A stretch of 64,000 nt of DNA from Polymorphobacter_B sp038225475 (GTDB lineage Bacteria; Pseudomonadota; Alphaproteobacteria; Sphingomonadales; Sphingomonadaceae). The position numbers and the translations under genes are program-made. Each line of letters opens with the position of its first letter. Position 1 is the first letter of the stretch. Below the pieces are notes generated by a model that saw nothing but the letters and a program-made list of their open reading frames with translations, was not told the origin of the DNA and did no database searches. This document shows, piece after piece, positions 55,276 to 64,000 of the stretch. The DNA is taken from contig JBBRRA010000001.1 of assembly GCA_038225475.1 (NCBI GenBank), forward strand, positions 310,001-374,000. Direction: 5' to 3'.

Positions 55276-55791
55276 ATGCAGTGGAACGAACTGGCAGAGC
55301 AGCATTGCTCTTTCGCGCGCACGCTGTCGGTGATTGGCGACCGCTGGACGCTGCTGATCCTGCGCGACTGTTTTATGAAAGTCCGGCGCTTTGACGATTT
55401 TCACGATCGGCTGGGCATCGGGCGACCGATCCTGACCGACCGGCTCAAAAAACTGGTCGCGAGCTTCGTGCTGACCAAGGTCGCCTACCAACAGAATCCG
55501 ACCCGCTATGAGTATCGGCTGACGCAAAAGGGCCTCGATCTCTACCCGCTGATCATGGCGGTCGTGCACTGGGGCGATGTCCATATGAGCGACCGCAGGG
55601 GGCGGCCTGTGCTCCATCACCACCTGGTCTGCGGGCGTGACTTCGATCCGGTCTTGACGTGTTCGGAGTGCAGCGAGGCGGTTTCGCCGCGCACGGTCAC
55701 CATCCGGCCGGGCCCCGGCGCGCGCGACGCCGTGCACCTGCCGCCGGACGCGCCGGCCCCCGCGCGCAAGCGGGTCGCGCGGCTCGGCTAG
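55276..55791 (+). CDS. HxlR-family transcriptional regulator
   Basis: A 171-residue winged-helix regulator. The HxlR pattern is clear: CSFARTLSVIGDRWTLLILRDCFMKVRRFDDFHDRLGIGRPILTDRL and the wing YQQNPTRYEYRLTQKGLDL. A C-terminal extension has Cys in VLTCSECSEAVSPRTV, which may bind metal or sense redox. It is last in the ligase-isomerase operon and probably controls this cluster. Confidence 0.88.
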   Translation: MQWNELAEQHCSFARTLSVIGDRWTLLILRDCFMKVRRFDDFHDRLGIGRPILTDRLKKLVASFVLTKVAYQQNPTRYEYRLTQKGLDLYPLIMAVVHWGDVHMSDRRGRPVLHHHLVCGRDFDPVLTCSECSEAVSPRTVTIRPGPGARDAVHLPPDAPAPARKRVARLG

Positions 55792-56388
55792 AGGTCGAAC
55801 AGTAGCAACATCGAAGTCGCGGGCGAGCATCGCGATCGGGTAGCCACCCACCAGCGAAGCAGCGAACCACCGGGGTTCCAGTGCCCGGCCCGACGCCGCG
55901 CAACCGGCTATCGCGGCGAACCGCGGGGCCATCGAGCGCACGACGTTGAGCGGTGCCCGCCTCGCCTCGTCTTCGGGGCCGATGACGCTGAACGCCGCGC
56001 CGCGCGCTGTCGCGGCGTGCAGTTGAAAGACATGCCCGTCGATCGCGCCAAGCTGCTCGCAATAGCTGCCTCTTGGGGCGTCTCCGCCGATAGGCTTACC
56101 ACATTGTTTCGATACTTGAGCTTCATGGCTTGCGGATTTCCTCCACGCTCGGCGTCGTCGACTATGCAGCCCGTGCGGTTACCAGCAAGGGACTTGCTCA
56201 CAGACCGCGACCGCGCGACGTGTCGTTAGCATATCCACCCCATCAAGTTTCGCACCAGCCTGTTGGAGTCATTGTATCGTCTGCGGTCGAGGTAAAATGT
56301 TTTTGTGCCAGCGTGACCACTGGACGCTGCACTGCAACATCGCTAGATGGTCAGTGTCGGTCGGGCGGGCGACACGGAGGCAGGTTTG
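55792..56388. other. 597-bp stretch with no intact gene
   Basis: No clean coding sequence on either strand. The minus strand of 55795-56126 holds the remnant described separately. The rest, upstream of the RND operon, is less GC-rich than average and contains a TAAAAT -10-like box near 56290 but no convincing -35 partner; no clear operator was found. Confidence 0.5.
55795..56126 (-). pseudogene. Possible frameshifted gene remnant of unknown family
   Basis: From ATG 56126 the minus strand reads MKLKYRNNVVSLSAETPQEA and continues to SSLARST. If one G is restored in the CGATCGACGG stretch, the frame continues as DGHVFQLHAATARGAAFSV, then IGPEDEARR and so on, keeping coding-like composition to 55795. 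No family is recognised, and the C-terminal end is not defined because the frame runs on antisense to the HxlR gene. It could also be chance in GC-rich DNA. Confidence 0.3.
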
Positions 56389-57612
56389 ATGCGCTCGACG
56401 CTATGGTCCTTAATGATTGTCTCGCTGGCGCTGTCGGCGTGCACCAAAAAGGACGACGGCGCCGGAGCCGGTGGACCGGGTGGACCTGGCGGCGCGCCAC
56501 CGGTCACCGTCGCGGCCCCGCTCGTCAAACCGATCGTCGACTGGGATGAATATACCGGGCGCTTCGAGGCGATCGACAGCGTCGATGTCCGCCCGCGCGT
56601 CTCGGGCTATATCCAAAGCATCAATTTCCGCGATGGCCAGTTCGCCCGCAAGGGGCTGCTGCTGTTTGTCATCGACCCCCGCCCCTTCCAGGCGGTGCTG
56701 GCGCAGGCCGCCGCCGACGAGGCGCGCGCCAAGGCTGCAGCAGACGTCGCGCAGACGGTGTTCGCGCGCACCAAAACGCTGCTCGACGCCAAGGCGGTGA
56801 GCCAGGAAGAATATGAAAACGCCCGCTCGACGGTGCAGCAGGCGCGCGCCGCAGTCGCCGCTGCGGCCGCCACCACGCAGGCCAAGCGGCTCGACGTCGA
56901 GTTCACGCGCGTCACCGCCCCCGCCTCGGGACGGTTGTCGGACCGCAAGCTGAGCGTCGGCAACTACGTCACCAGCGGCCAGACGGTGATGACGACGATC
57001 GTCTCGCTCGACCCGATCCATTTCGTTTTCACCGGCTCGGAGGCGCTCTACCTCAAATACCAGCGCGCCAATCAGGCCGGAACGCGGCCATCGTCGCGCG
57101 TGTCGCCGAACCCGGTCGAGATCAAGCTTGGCGATGAGGCGGACTTCAACTGGCGCGGACGCATGGATTTCGTCGACAACGCACTCGATCAGGGATCGGG
57201 CACGATCCGCGGCCGCGCCGTGGTCCGCAACCCCGGCGGCATCCTGACCCCGGGCATGTTCGGCCGGATGCGGCTGCTCGGCTCGGGATCGTACAATGGC
57301 ATGCTGATCCCCGAAGGCGCCGTGGTCACCGATCAGACACGCAAGGTGGCAATGGTTGTCGGCGCAGACAATGTCGCCACCGCGCATGTTGTCGAATTGG
57401 GCCCGCTCGTCGATGGCTTGCGGGTCGTCCGCTCGGGATTGGCCCCCGGTGACCGGGTAATCATCGGCGGGGTCCAGCGCGCCCGTCCGGGGACCAAGGT
57501 CACGCCGCAGGCCGGCAAGATCGTGCCACCGGCACCGGGTACCGGGCCGCAACCGCCGGCAATTACCGCGCCGCCTGCCAGCGCGGCGACCGCCGCCAGC
57601 AGCGCGCGCTAG
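56389..57612 (+). CDS. RND efflux periplasmic adaptor
   Basis: Membrane-fusion protein of a tripartite RND pump, linking the inner-membrane transporter to the outer-membrane channel. The 407-residue protein has a signal peptide with lipobox (SLALSAC) and a Gly/Pro-rich spacer. Then come the half-lipoyl motif YTGRFEAIDSVDVRPRVSGYIQSINFRDGQ, a coiled-coil hairpin (about residues 100-170), and barrel-sandwich strands to a Pro/Ala-rich tail. ATG 56389 with GGAGGCAGG fits the lipoprotein signal. The permease starts five bases after the stop. Confidence 0.92.
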   Translation: MRSTLWSLMIVSLALSACTKKDDGAGAGGPGGPGGAPPVTVAAPLVKPIVDWDEYTGRFEAIDSVDVRPRVSGYIQSINFRDGQFARKGLLLFVIDPRPFQAVLAQAAADEARAKAAADVAQTVFARTKTLLDAKAVSQEEYENARSTVQQARAAVAAAAATTQAKRLDVEFTRVTAPASGRLSDRKLSVGNYVTSGQTVMTTIVSLDPIHFVFTGSEALYLKYQRANQAGTRPSSRVSPNPVEIKLGDEADFNWRGRMDFVDNALDQGSGTIRGRAVVRNPGGILTPGMFGRMRLLGSGSYNGMLIPEGAVVTDQTRKVAMVVGADNVATAHVVELGPLVDGLRVVRSGLAPGDRVIIGGVQRARPGTKVTPQAGKIVPPAPGTGPQPPAITAPPASAATAASSAR

Positions 57613-57616
57613 CCCG

Positions 57617-60600
57617 ATGCGCTTTTCGCATTTCTTCATCGACCGGCCGATCTTTGCCGGGGTGATTTCGGTCCTGATCGTGCTGATCGGTATCTTCGCG
57701 TATCCGACGCTGCCGGTCGCGCAATATCCCGAGATTGCGCCGCCGACGATCGCGGTCAGCGCGAGCTATCCCGGCGCGTCGGCCGAAGTGCTTGCCGATA
57801 CCGTCGCGGCCCCGCTCGAGCAGGAGATCAACGGCGTCGAGAACATGCTGTACATCACCTCGTCGTCGACGGGGAATGGGCAGACGACGATCAACGTCGT
57901 GTTCAAGCTCGGAACCAATCTCGATACCGCGCAGGTGCTCGTTCAGAACCGCGTCGCTTCGGCGCTGCCTCGGCTGCCGCAGTCGGTCCAACAGTTGGGC
58001 GTGACGACGCGGAAGAACTCACCCGACCTGCTGATGGCGGTGTTCCTGACCTCGCCCGATGGCAGCCATGACGTTCAATACCTATCAAACTATGCAACGC
58101 TGCAGGTGCGCGACAAGCTGCTGCGCTTGCAGGGGATTGGCGGCATCAACATCTTCGGCGCCCGCGACTATGCGATGCGCATCTGGATCGACCCCGACAA
58201 GGCGGCGTCGCGCAACCTCGATGCATCCGAAATCGTCAACGCGCTGCGGGCCCAGAATGTGCAGGTTGCCGGCGGCAGCGTCGGCGCCCCGCCGTTTGCG
58301 CGCGGCGGATCGGGCTTCGAGCTCAGTGTGCAGACGCAGGGGCGGCTGACAACGCCCCAGCAGTTCGGCGATATCGTCATCAAGGCCGACGCCAACGGTG
58401 CGCTCACGCGGGTCAGCGACATTGCCCGGATCGAAATCGGCGCGCAGGACTATGGCACCAATGCATATGTCAACGGCACCGCGGGCGTTGGCCTTGGCAT
58501 TACGCAGTTGCCGGGATCGAACGCGCTGGCCACTGCCAAGGCGATCATTGCGACCATGGAGGAGGCGAAGAAAAGCTTTCCGCCCGGCGTCGCGTACAGC
58601 ATCCCGTACAACCCGACGACCTATGTTCAGCAGTCGATCGACAGTGTCCAGCAGACGCTGATCGAGGCGGTCGCGCTGGTGGTGCTCGTCGTGCTGATCT
58701 TTCTGCAGACATGGCGTGCCGCGATCATTCCGGTGCTGGCGATCCCGGTCTCGCTGATCGGCACGTTCGCGATCATGGCGGCGTTCGGCTATTCGCTGAA
58801 CAATCTGTCGCTGTTCGGGCTCGTGCTCGCCATCGGCATCGTCGTCGACGATGCGATCGTCGTGGTCGAGAATGTCGAGCGCGAGCTGCGCAACGGCCTT
58901 AGTCCGCACGACGCCGCCTATGCCACGATGGATGAAGTCGGCGGTGCGCTGGTTGCAATCGCGCTGACGCTGTGTGCGGTGTTCGTGCCAACGGCGTTCA
59001 TCAGCGGCATCTCGGGCCAGTTCTATAAACAGTTCGCGCTGACGATTTCGGCGGCGACGTTGATTTCGTGCCTCGTTTCGCTGACGCTGTCGCCGGCGTT
59101 GGCGGCGCTGCTGTTCAAGCCGCACATGGGCGAAGCGCGCGAGCCCCACGGTCTGTTCGCGCCGTTGCAGCGGGCTGCCAACGGCTTCAACCGGGGCTTC
59201 GAATGGCTGTCTGACCGGTACGGCAAACTGACGGCGCGCACCGTGCGGACGATCGGTTTCGTGCTGATCGCCTATGTCGTCTTGCTCGGAATTGCCGGCT
59301 GGCGGTTCAGTGTGACCCCGGGCGGCTTCATCCCGGCACAGGACCAGGGCTATCTGATCGGCGTGGTGCAGATGCCGCCGGGCTCGACACTCGAACGCAC
59401 CGACGCGGTGATGCAAGCCGCCGTCAAAAGCGCGCTAAAGATCAAGGGCGTCAACCACATCGTCAACATCGCCGGGCTCGACGGTGCCAGTTTCTCGAAC
59501 GCTCCGAACGCCGGAACGATGTTCTTGGCACTCGACGACTTTGCCGTCCGCAAGGAACACCACCAAACCGGCGAGTCGATCCTTAACGATCTGCGCAAGA
59601 GCCTCGGCGCGATCGACACCGCAAATGTGCTGGTGATTGCGCCGCCGCCGGTGCGCGGCATCGGCACCGGTGGCGGTTTCAAGATGATGGTTCAGGATCG
59701 CGGCAACAAAGGTGCAAAGGCGCTCGAAGCAGCGACGATCGAAATGATGATGGCGGCGAACCAGACCAAGGGTCTGACGTCGGTGTTCACCTTGTTCAAT
59801 ACCGGTACGCCGCGCATCTATGCCGATATCAACCGTGAAAAAGCGCAGCAGCTCGGCGTTCAGCCCGCCGAGCTGTTTGCGACGCTGCAAACCTATCTCG
59901 GCTCAAGCTACGTCAACGACTTCAACCTGTTCGGACGGACCTATCGCGTCACCGCGCAGGCCGATGCGCCGTTCCGCCATGCGCCGGCCGACATCGTCAA
60001 TCTGAAAACCCGGTCGACCAGCGGCGCGATGGTCCCGCTGGGATCGGTTGCTACGCTCAAGGATGACGCCGGACCCTACCGTGTCGTGCGGCATAACCTG
60101 TATCCGGCAGCCGAGTTGCAGGGGGACCGCGTTCCCGGGTTTTCGTCCGGACAGGCGTTGGCGGCAATGGAGGGCCTCGCAGCCAAAAAGCTGCCCGAGG
60201 GCTTTAGCTATGAATGGACCGAGCTCGCCTATCAGGAAAAGACGCAGGGCAACACCGCAGCCATCGTGTTCGCGCTTGCCGTGGTGTTCGTCTTCCTGCT
60301 GCTGGCGGCGCAATATGAATCGTTGCTGTTGCCGCTCGCGGTCATCCTGATCGTGCCGATGTGCCTGCTCGCGGCGATCCTTGGCGTCAACCTGCGCGGC
60401 TTCGACAATAACATCCTGACGCAGATCGGGCTGGTGGTGCTCGTTGGGCTGGCAGCAAAGAACGCCATCCTGATCGTCGAGTTCGCCAAGCAAGCCGAGG
60501 AGCGCGGCGAAACGCGCTGGCAGGCTGCCGAATCCGCCGCACGCACGCGGTTGCGGCCGATCCTGATGACCAGCTTCGCGTTCATCCTCGGCGTGCTGCC

Positions 60601-60805
60601 GTTGGTGATCGCCAGCGGTCCCGGCGCCGAAATGCGACAGGCGCTGGGCACTGCAGTGTTCTTCGGGATGATCGGCGTGACCGTGTTCGGCCTGTTGTTC
60701 ACCCCGGTATTCTATGTGATCGCGAGCTGGGCGGCGGGTCGTTTCGCGCGGCGTAAGCCCGCAGCCGCAGCGCCGCCCGAACCGGCACCGCAGGGGGCAT
60801 CGTGA
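57617..60805 (+). CDS. RND efflux inner-membrane permease, HAE-1 family
   Basis: A 1062-residue proton-driven pump with twelve membrane helices in two halves and two large periplasmic loops. It carries the proton-relay Asp pair in IGIVVDDAIVVVENVE, and the typical MRFSHFFIDRPIFAGVISVLI start, AQYPEIAPPTI and GIGGINIFGARDYAMRIW. It is close to MexF/AcrB-type multidrug or solvent exporters; the exact substrate range is not readable. The GTGA overlap with the outer-membrane gene shows tight coupling. Confidence 0.95.
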   Translation: MRFSHFFIDRPIFAGVISVLIVLIGIFAYPTLPVAQYPEIAPPTIAVSASYPGASAEVLADTVAAPLEQEINGVENMLYITSSSTGNGQTTINVVFKLGTNLDTAQVLVQNRVASALPRLPQSVQQLGVTTRKNSPDLLMAVFLTSPDGSHDVQYLSNYATLQVRDKLLRLQGIGGINIFGARDYAMRIWIDPDKAASRNLDASEIVNALRAQNVQVAGGSVGAPPFARGGSGFELSVQTQGRLTTPQQFGDIVIKADANGALTRVSDIARIEIGAQDYGTNAYVNGTAGVGLGITQLPGSNALATAKAIIATMEEAKKSFPPGVAYSIPYNPTTYVQQSIDSVQQTLIEAVALVVLVVLIFLQTWRAAIIPVLAIPVSLIGTFAIMAAFGYSLNNLSLFGLVLAIGIVVDDAIVVVENVERELRNGLSPHDAAYATMDEVGGALVAIALTLCAVFVPTAFISGISGQFYKQFALTISAATLISCLVSLTLSPALAALLFKPHMGEAREPHGLFAPLQRAANGFNRGFEWLSDRYGKLTARTVRTIGFVLIAYVVLLGIAGWRFSVTPGGFIPAQDQGYLIGVVQMPPGSTLERTDAVMQAAVKSALKIKGVNHIVNIAGLDGASFSNAPNAGTMFLALDDFAVRKEHHQTGESILNDLRKSLGAIDTANVLVIAPPPVRGIGTGGGFKMMVQDRGNKGAKALEAATIEMMMAANQTKGLTSVFTLFNTGTPRIYADINREKAQQLGVQPAELFATLQTYLGSSYVNDFNLFGRTYRVTAQADAPFRHAPADIVNLKTRSTSGAMVPLGSVATLKDDAGPYRVVRHNLYPAAELQGDRVPGFSSGQALAAMEGLAAKKLPEGFSYEWTELAYQEKTQGNTAAIVFALAVVFVFLLLAAQYESLLLPLAVILIVPMCLLAAILGVNLRGFDNNILTQIGLVVLVGLAAKNAILIVEFAKQAEERGETRWQAAESAARTRLRPILMTSFAFILGVLPLVIASGPGAEMRQALGTAVFFGMIGVTVFGLLFTPVFYVIASWAAGRFARRKPAAAAPPEPAPQGAS

Positions 60806-62226
60806 AGTCGTTTCCGCCGATCGTCGTCGCGCTTCTGGTGAGTGGCTGCGTTCTCGGCCCGAACTACAGCCGCCCGCAAACGCCCGCCGCAGCTGCCGGA
60901 TCGTTTGTCGCGACCACGGGCGCAGCACAATTCAGCGCGGCACCGCCACCGTCGCGCTGGTGGCATTTGTATGAAGACGCAGCGCTCGATGGCTATGTCG
61001 AACAGGCGTTGGCTGCCAACACCGACCTGCGCGTTGCCAGCGCCAACCTCGAGCGGGCGCGCGCCGTGCTGTCGGAAACGCGGGGCGCGCGGCTGCCATC
61101 GACGGTCATCACCGGCGGCGGCAGCTATGTCCGCAGCTCCAACGCGGGAGGTGGCGGCCTGGCGGCGCGAACGAGTGCGTACGAGGGGCAATATTACACC
61201 GCCGGGCTCGATGTCAGCTACGAACTCGACCTGTTCGGGCGCGTCCGCCGCAGCATTCAGGCGGCGCGCGCCGACGCTGCAGCGACCGAGGCGACGCGCG
61301 ACACCGTACGGGTGACTGTGGCTGCCGAAACGACCCGGGCTTATGCCGATGCCTGCGCCACTGCCGCACAGCTTGCCGTGGCGCAGCAGTCGCTCAAGGT
61401 CCAGAACGAAACCTTCGCGTTGACCGAACGGCTATACACCGCCGGTCGCGACACGCCGCTCGACGTCGACCGGGCGCGCGCACTGGTCGAAGCGACGCGC
61501 GCCACGCTGCCGACCTTTGCCGCCGACCGGCGGGCCGCGCTGTACCGGCTCGCGGTGCTGACCGGCCAGGCCCCCGAGGTGCCGCTGGTGGCAGCCGAAG
61601 CGTGTGCGCGGCCGCCGCGGCTGACTGCGCCATTGCCGGTGGGCGACGGGACGGCGCTGCTGCAGCGACGCCCCGATATCCGGCAGGCGGACCGCACGCT
61701 GGCAGCAGCGACCGCACGGATCGGCGTTGCGATCGCGGCGCTGTATCCGCAGGTGACGCTTGGCGGCGCGGTCAGCAATGCCGCGCTCAGCGTCGGCGGA
61801 CTGGGCAGCAGTGCCGGGCTGTCGTTCAACATCGGTCCGGCGATCACCTGGACATTCCCCAATGTGACCGTGGCGCGCGCCCGGATCCTGCAGGCACGCG
61901 CGAGCAATGCGGCAGCGCTGGCAAGCTTCGACGGTACGGTGCTGGGTGCGCTGCGCGATACCGAAACCGCGCTTTCGGCGCTGGCGGCCGAGACCGAACG
62001 CTATCAATCGCTAAAGGCATCGCGCGACTTCAACGCCGAAGCGGTGCGGATCGTCAGCCTGCGCTACGGTGCCGGGCGCGAGAACTTCCTTGCCGTGCTC
62101 GATGCGCAGCGGACGCTCGCCAATGCCGAAGCCGCGCTCGCCGCATCGGAAGCAGCATTGTCGACCGATCGGATCAACGTCTTCAAGCATCTTGGCGGCG
62201 GTTGGGATGCGGCACCGCTGCACTAG
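60802..62226 (+). CDS. Outer-membrane efflux channel, NodT/OprM family
   Basis: TolC-like outer-membrane factor of the pump. The 474-residue lipoprotein (VALLVSGCVLGPNYSRP) uses GTG 60802, overlapping the permease stop as GTGA. Two repeats of the OEP domain are seen, with LRVASANLERARAVLSETRGARLPS, SYELDLFGRVRRSIQAARAD and in the second half RPDIRQADRTLAAATARIGVAIAALYPQVTLGG. It completes adaptor-permease-channel in one operon. Confidence 0.94.
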   Translation: MKSFPPIVVALLVSGCVLGPNYSRPQTPAAAAGSFVATTGAAQFSAAPPPSRWWHLYEDAALDGYVEQALAANTDLRVASANLERARAVLSETRGARLPSTVITGGGSYVRSSNAGGGGLAARTSAYEGQYYTAGLDVSYELDLFGRVRRSIQAARADAAATEATRDTVRVTVAAETTRAYADACATAAQLAVAQQSLKVQNETFALTERLYTAGRDTPLDVDRARALVEATRATLPTFAADRRAALYRLAVLTGQAPEVPLVAAEACARPPRLTAPLPVGDGTALLQRRPDIRQADRTLAAATARIGVAIAALYPQVTLGGAVSNAALSVGGLGSSAGLSFNIGPAITWTFPNVTVARARILQARASNAAALASFDGTVLGALRDTETALSALAAETERYQSLKASRDFNAEAVRIVSLRYGAGRENFLAVLDAQRTLANAEAALAASEAALSTDRINVFKHLGGGWDAAPLH

Positions 62227-62229
62227 CGA

Positions 62230-63285
62230 TCAAGCCGCCTGCGGCACCTCGTCGATTTCAGCGAGCGCCGTCAGGAACTGGTCGAGGCAGCGTTCCCAGC
62301 TGAAAAAGCGCGCATAGTCGGCGCAGTCCTCGCGGTCGGCGGTCAACGCCGTGCGGATCGCGGTGTCGAGGCTGTCATCGACCGCGCCGACCCGCCGTGT
62401 CCAGCTTGCGATGACGCCACACCCAGTCTCGCCGACCACGTCGAGCGGCCCGGCGATGCGGAAGCCCGCCACCGGCACGCCGCACGCCAGCGCCTCGATC
62501 ATCACCAGCCCGAACGTGTCGGTCAGGCTGGGGAACACAAAGACGTCGGCACCGGCATAAGCTGCGGCGAGCTCCGGCCCACGCAGTGCACCAAGGAACA
62601 GCGCATCGGGATAGCGCTGCCGCAACGTGGCGAGTTCGGGACCGTCGCCGACAACGACGCGCGTGCCGGGAACCGTCGTGTCGAGGAACGCGGCGATGTT
62701 CTTTTCCACCGCGACGCGCCCGACATAAAGCTGGATCGGGCGGGCGATGCCGGCGTACGCGACGGCCGGTGCGATGTCGCGATTGAACTCAGCCAGATCG
62801 ACGCCGCGCGACCATAGCCGCGTCGAGCGCAGATCATGGTCGTGGAGCTCGGCTGCAAGCCGCGGCGTCGCTGCCAGCACATGCCGCGCCGGCGCATGAA
62901 AGCGCGTCAACATCCGCCACAGCCAGTCGGGCGACAACCCGGTGCGCGCAGCGACATAGTCGGGAAAGCGGGTGTGGAACGACGTGGTGAACGGGATGCC
63001 CCGCGCCATGCACCAGCGCCGCGCCAGCCAACCGAGCGGACCTTCGGTGGCGATATGCACCGCCTCGGGCCGGAACGCCTCGATCATCGATGCGACGCGC
63101 GACCGCGTGGTCAGCGCCAACCGGATTTCGGGATAGGTCGGGCACGGCACCGACAGGAACTTGTCGGGGGTGATCGTCTGCACCGCATGACCGCGATCGA
63201 GCAGCATTGCTACAGTGGTCGTCAGCGTCCGGACGACGCCGTTGATCTGCGGCGACCACGCATCACTAACGACAGTGATCCTCAC
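62230..63285 (-). CDS. Glycosyltransferase family 4 protein
   Basis: A 351-residue GT-B-fold retaining glycosyltransferase. The N-terminus MRITVVSDAWSPQINGVVRTL, the TEGPLGWLARRWC region and the C-terminal FVFPSLTDTFGLVMIEALACGVPVAGF block with the catalytic-type E-x7-E are present. The family resembles sulfolipid or phosphatidylinositol mannosyl/glucosyl transferases (SqdX/MgtA type). It is convergent with the efflux operon and overlaps the phosphoesterase gene by four bases, so the two act together, probably in membrane lipid glycosylation. Confidence 0.88.
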   Translation of the reverse strand: MRITVVSDAWSPQINGVVRTLTTTVAMLLDRGHAVQTITPDKFLSVPCPTYPEIRLALTTRSRVASMIEAFRPEAVHIATEGPLGWLARRWCMARGIPFTTSFHTRFPDYVAARTGLSPDWLWRMLTRFHAPARHVLAATPRLAAELHDHDLRSTRLWSRGVDLAEFNRDIAPAVAYAGIARPIQLYVGRVAVEKNIAAFLDTTVPGTRVVVGDGPELATLRQRYPDALFLGALRGPELAAAYAGADVFVFPSLTDTFGLVMIEALACGVPVAGFRIAGPLDVVGETGCGVIASWTRRVGAVDDSLDTAIRTALTADREDCADYARFFSWERCLDQFLTALAEIDEVPQAA

Positions 63286-64000
63286 GCCAGTGCGGCCTCG
63301 AACGCCGGTTCGGGGACGACGGCACCGCGCAGCGACGCGACGTGTTTGGCCCAGTCGATGATCTCGATGCGGCCGTCGCGATGCTCGACGAGCGCGGTAC
63401 AGCTTTCGACCCAGTCGCCGTCGTTATAGTAAGTGACGCCGCCGAACTGCCGGATCTCGGCGCAGTGGATATGCCCGCAGACCACCCCATCGACGCCGCG
63501 TTCGGCAGCGGCGTGGGCGACGGCCTCCTCGAACTGCGAGATGAACGCGACGGCATTCTTGACCTTTTTCTTGAGGTGCGCCGACAGCGACCAATATGGC
63601 AGGCCGAAGCGCCGCCGCACGAAATTGAAGCCGATGTTGAGCTTGAGCAGCGCCGAATAGGCATAGTCACCAAGGAACGCGAGCCAGCGGGCATAGAGCA
63701 CAACGCCGTCGAACTCGTCGCCGTGGAGCACCAGCAGGCGGCGATCGTCCGCGGTCACATGCACCGCCTGCGCCAGCACCTCGACGCCGCCAAAGCTCAA
63801 ACCGGTGTAATCGCGCAACATTTCGTCGTGATTGCCGGGAATATAGACCACGCGCGTGCCCTTGTTCGCCAGCTTCAGGACGCGGCGGACGACGTCATTG
63901 TGCAGCGGCGGCCAATACCAGCCGCGCTTCAAACGCCAGCCGTCGATGATATCGCCGACCAGATAGAGCGTGCCGGGTTGAATGGCCTTGAGGAAGTCGA
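63282..64000 (-). CDS. LpxH-like UDP-2,3-diacylglucosamine diphosphatase/metallophosphoesterase, 5' end missing
   Basis: A calcineurin-like phosphoesterase that continues past the window end. Motifs seen are GDIIDGW, PGNHDEMLRDY, VLHGDEFDGVV and VVCGHIHCAEIR, all metal ligands. The middle part contains a long insertion with helices (LKLNIGFNFVRRRFGLPYWSLSAHLKKKVKNAVAF) as in LpxH-like and lipid-processing phosphatases. The reading frame is open from 64000 to 63932, so the start lies beyond the window. It is coupled to the downstream glycosyltransferase. Confidence 0.85.
   Translation of the reverse strand, partial: DFLKAIQPGTLYLVGDIIDGWRLKRGWYWPPLHNDVVRRVLKLANKGTRVVYIPGNHDEMLRDYTGLSFGGVEVLAQAVHVTADDRRLLVLHGDEFDGVVLYARWLAFLGDYAYSALLKLNIGFNFVRRRFGLPYWSLSAHLKKKVKNAVAFISQFEEAVAHAAAERGVDGVVCGHIHCAEIRQFGGVTYYNDGDWVESCTALVEHRDGRIEIIDWAKHVASLRGAVVPEPAFEAALA

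Overview
This is a 64 kb piece of a GC-rich alphaproteobacterial chromosome. It most likely comes from an aerobic anoxygenic phototroph of the Sphingomonadales. Three things point there: a bacteriochlorophyll/carotenoid/puf photosynthesis cluster in the order crtCDF-bchCXYZ-pufBALMC, a PEPxxWA-type C-terminal sorting tail, and a large TonB-dependent receptor. The genus is an inference. No rRNA, CRISPR array, complete insertion sequence or integrase gene was seen.

Layout. 1-5.5 kb is housekeeping: the end of an MFS efflux pump, a DUF4126 protein, a Nudix hydrolase, an EF-hand protein, and uvrA behind a LexA-type box. 5.5-7.35 kb is an AT-rich island with a DUF262 gene broken by one frameshift and an adjacent HEPN gene, a probable defence or toxin-type cassette. 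7.4-9.2 kb holds an SRAP (YedK/HMCES-type) gene behind a long hairpin and two small or membrane proteins. 9.2-25.9 kb is the photosynthesis block. On the minus strand, crtF, bchC, bchX, bchY, bchZ, pufB, pufA, pufL, pufM and pufC run as a superoperon. crtD and crtC are on the plus strand. A DUF2189 membrane gene leads bchI, bchD and bchO on the minus strand. Three PpsR/CrtJ-type operators 26 bp apart overlie the predicted bchC promoter.

26-41.5 kb is accessory metabolism: a dienelactone-hydrolase-like gene, a tightly overlapping aldo/keto reductase / LLM flavin monooxygenase / FAD-binding protein operon, a Gfo/Idh/MocA oxidoreductase, a TonB receptor, an MFS carrier, aquaporin, an amino-acid permease, a patatin lipoprotein and a large unknown secreted protein. 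41.8-49 kb has a PEP-CTERM protein, surE-serS, a zinc-ribbon protein, an acyl-CoA dehydrogenase, a thiolase-like gene downstream of a strong promoter/operator and small ORF, tRNA-Leu(GAG) and a CBS protein.

49.3-55.8 kb looks like a CoA-dependent catabolic block (SDR, nitronate monooxygenase, flavin reductase, thioesterase, acyl/aryl-CoA ligase, 2-hydroxychromene-2-carboxylate isomerase, HxlR regulator). 56.4-62.2 kb is a complete tripartite RND efflux operon. The window ends in a GT4 glycosyltransferase and the start of an LpxH-like phosphoesterase.

How the parts work together. BchIDO inserts Mg into protoporphyrin, BchXYZ and BchC finish the bacteriochlorin ring, and CrtC/D/F make a methoxylated carotenoid. 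The pigments assemble with PufBA (LH1) and PufLM (reaction centre), which PufC re-reduces. puhA, bchG and most other bch genes lie outside the window.
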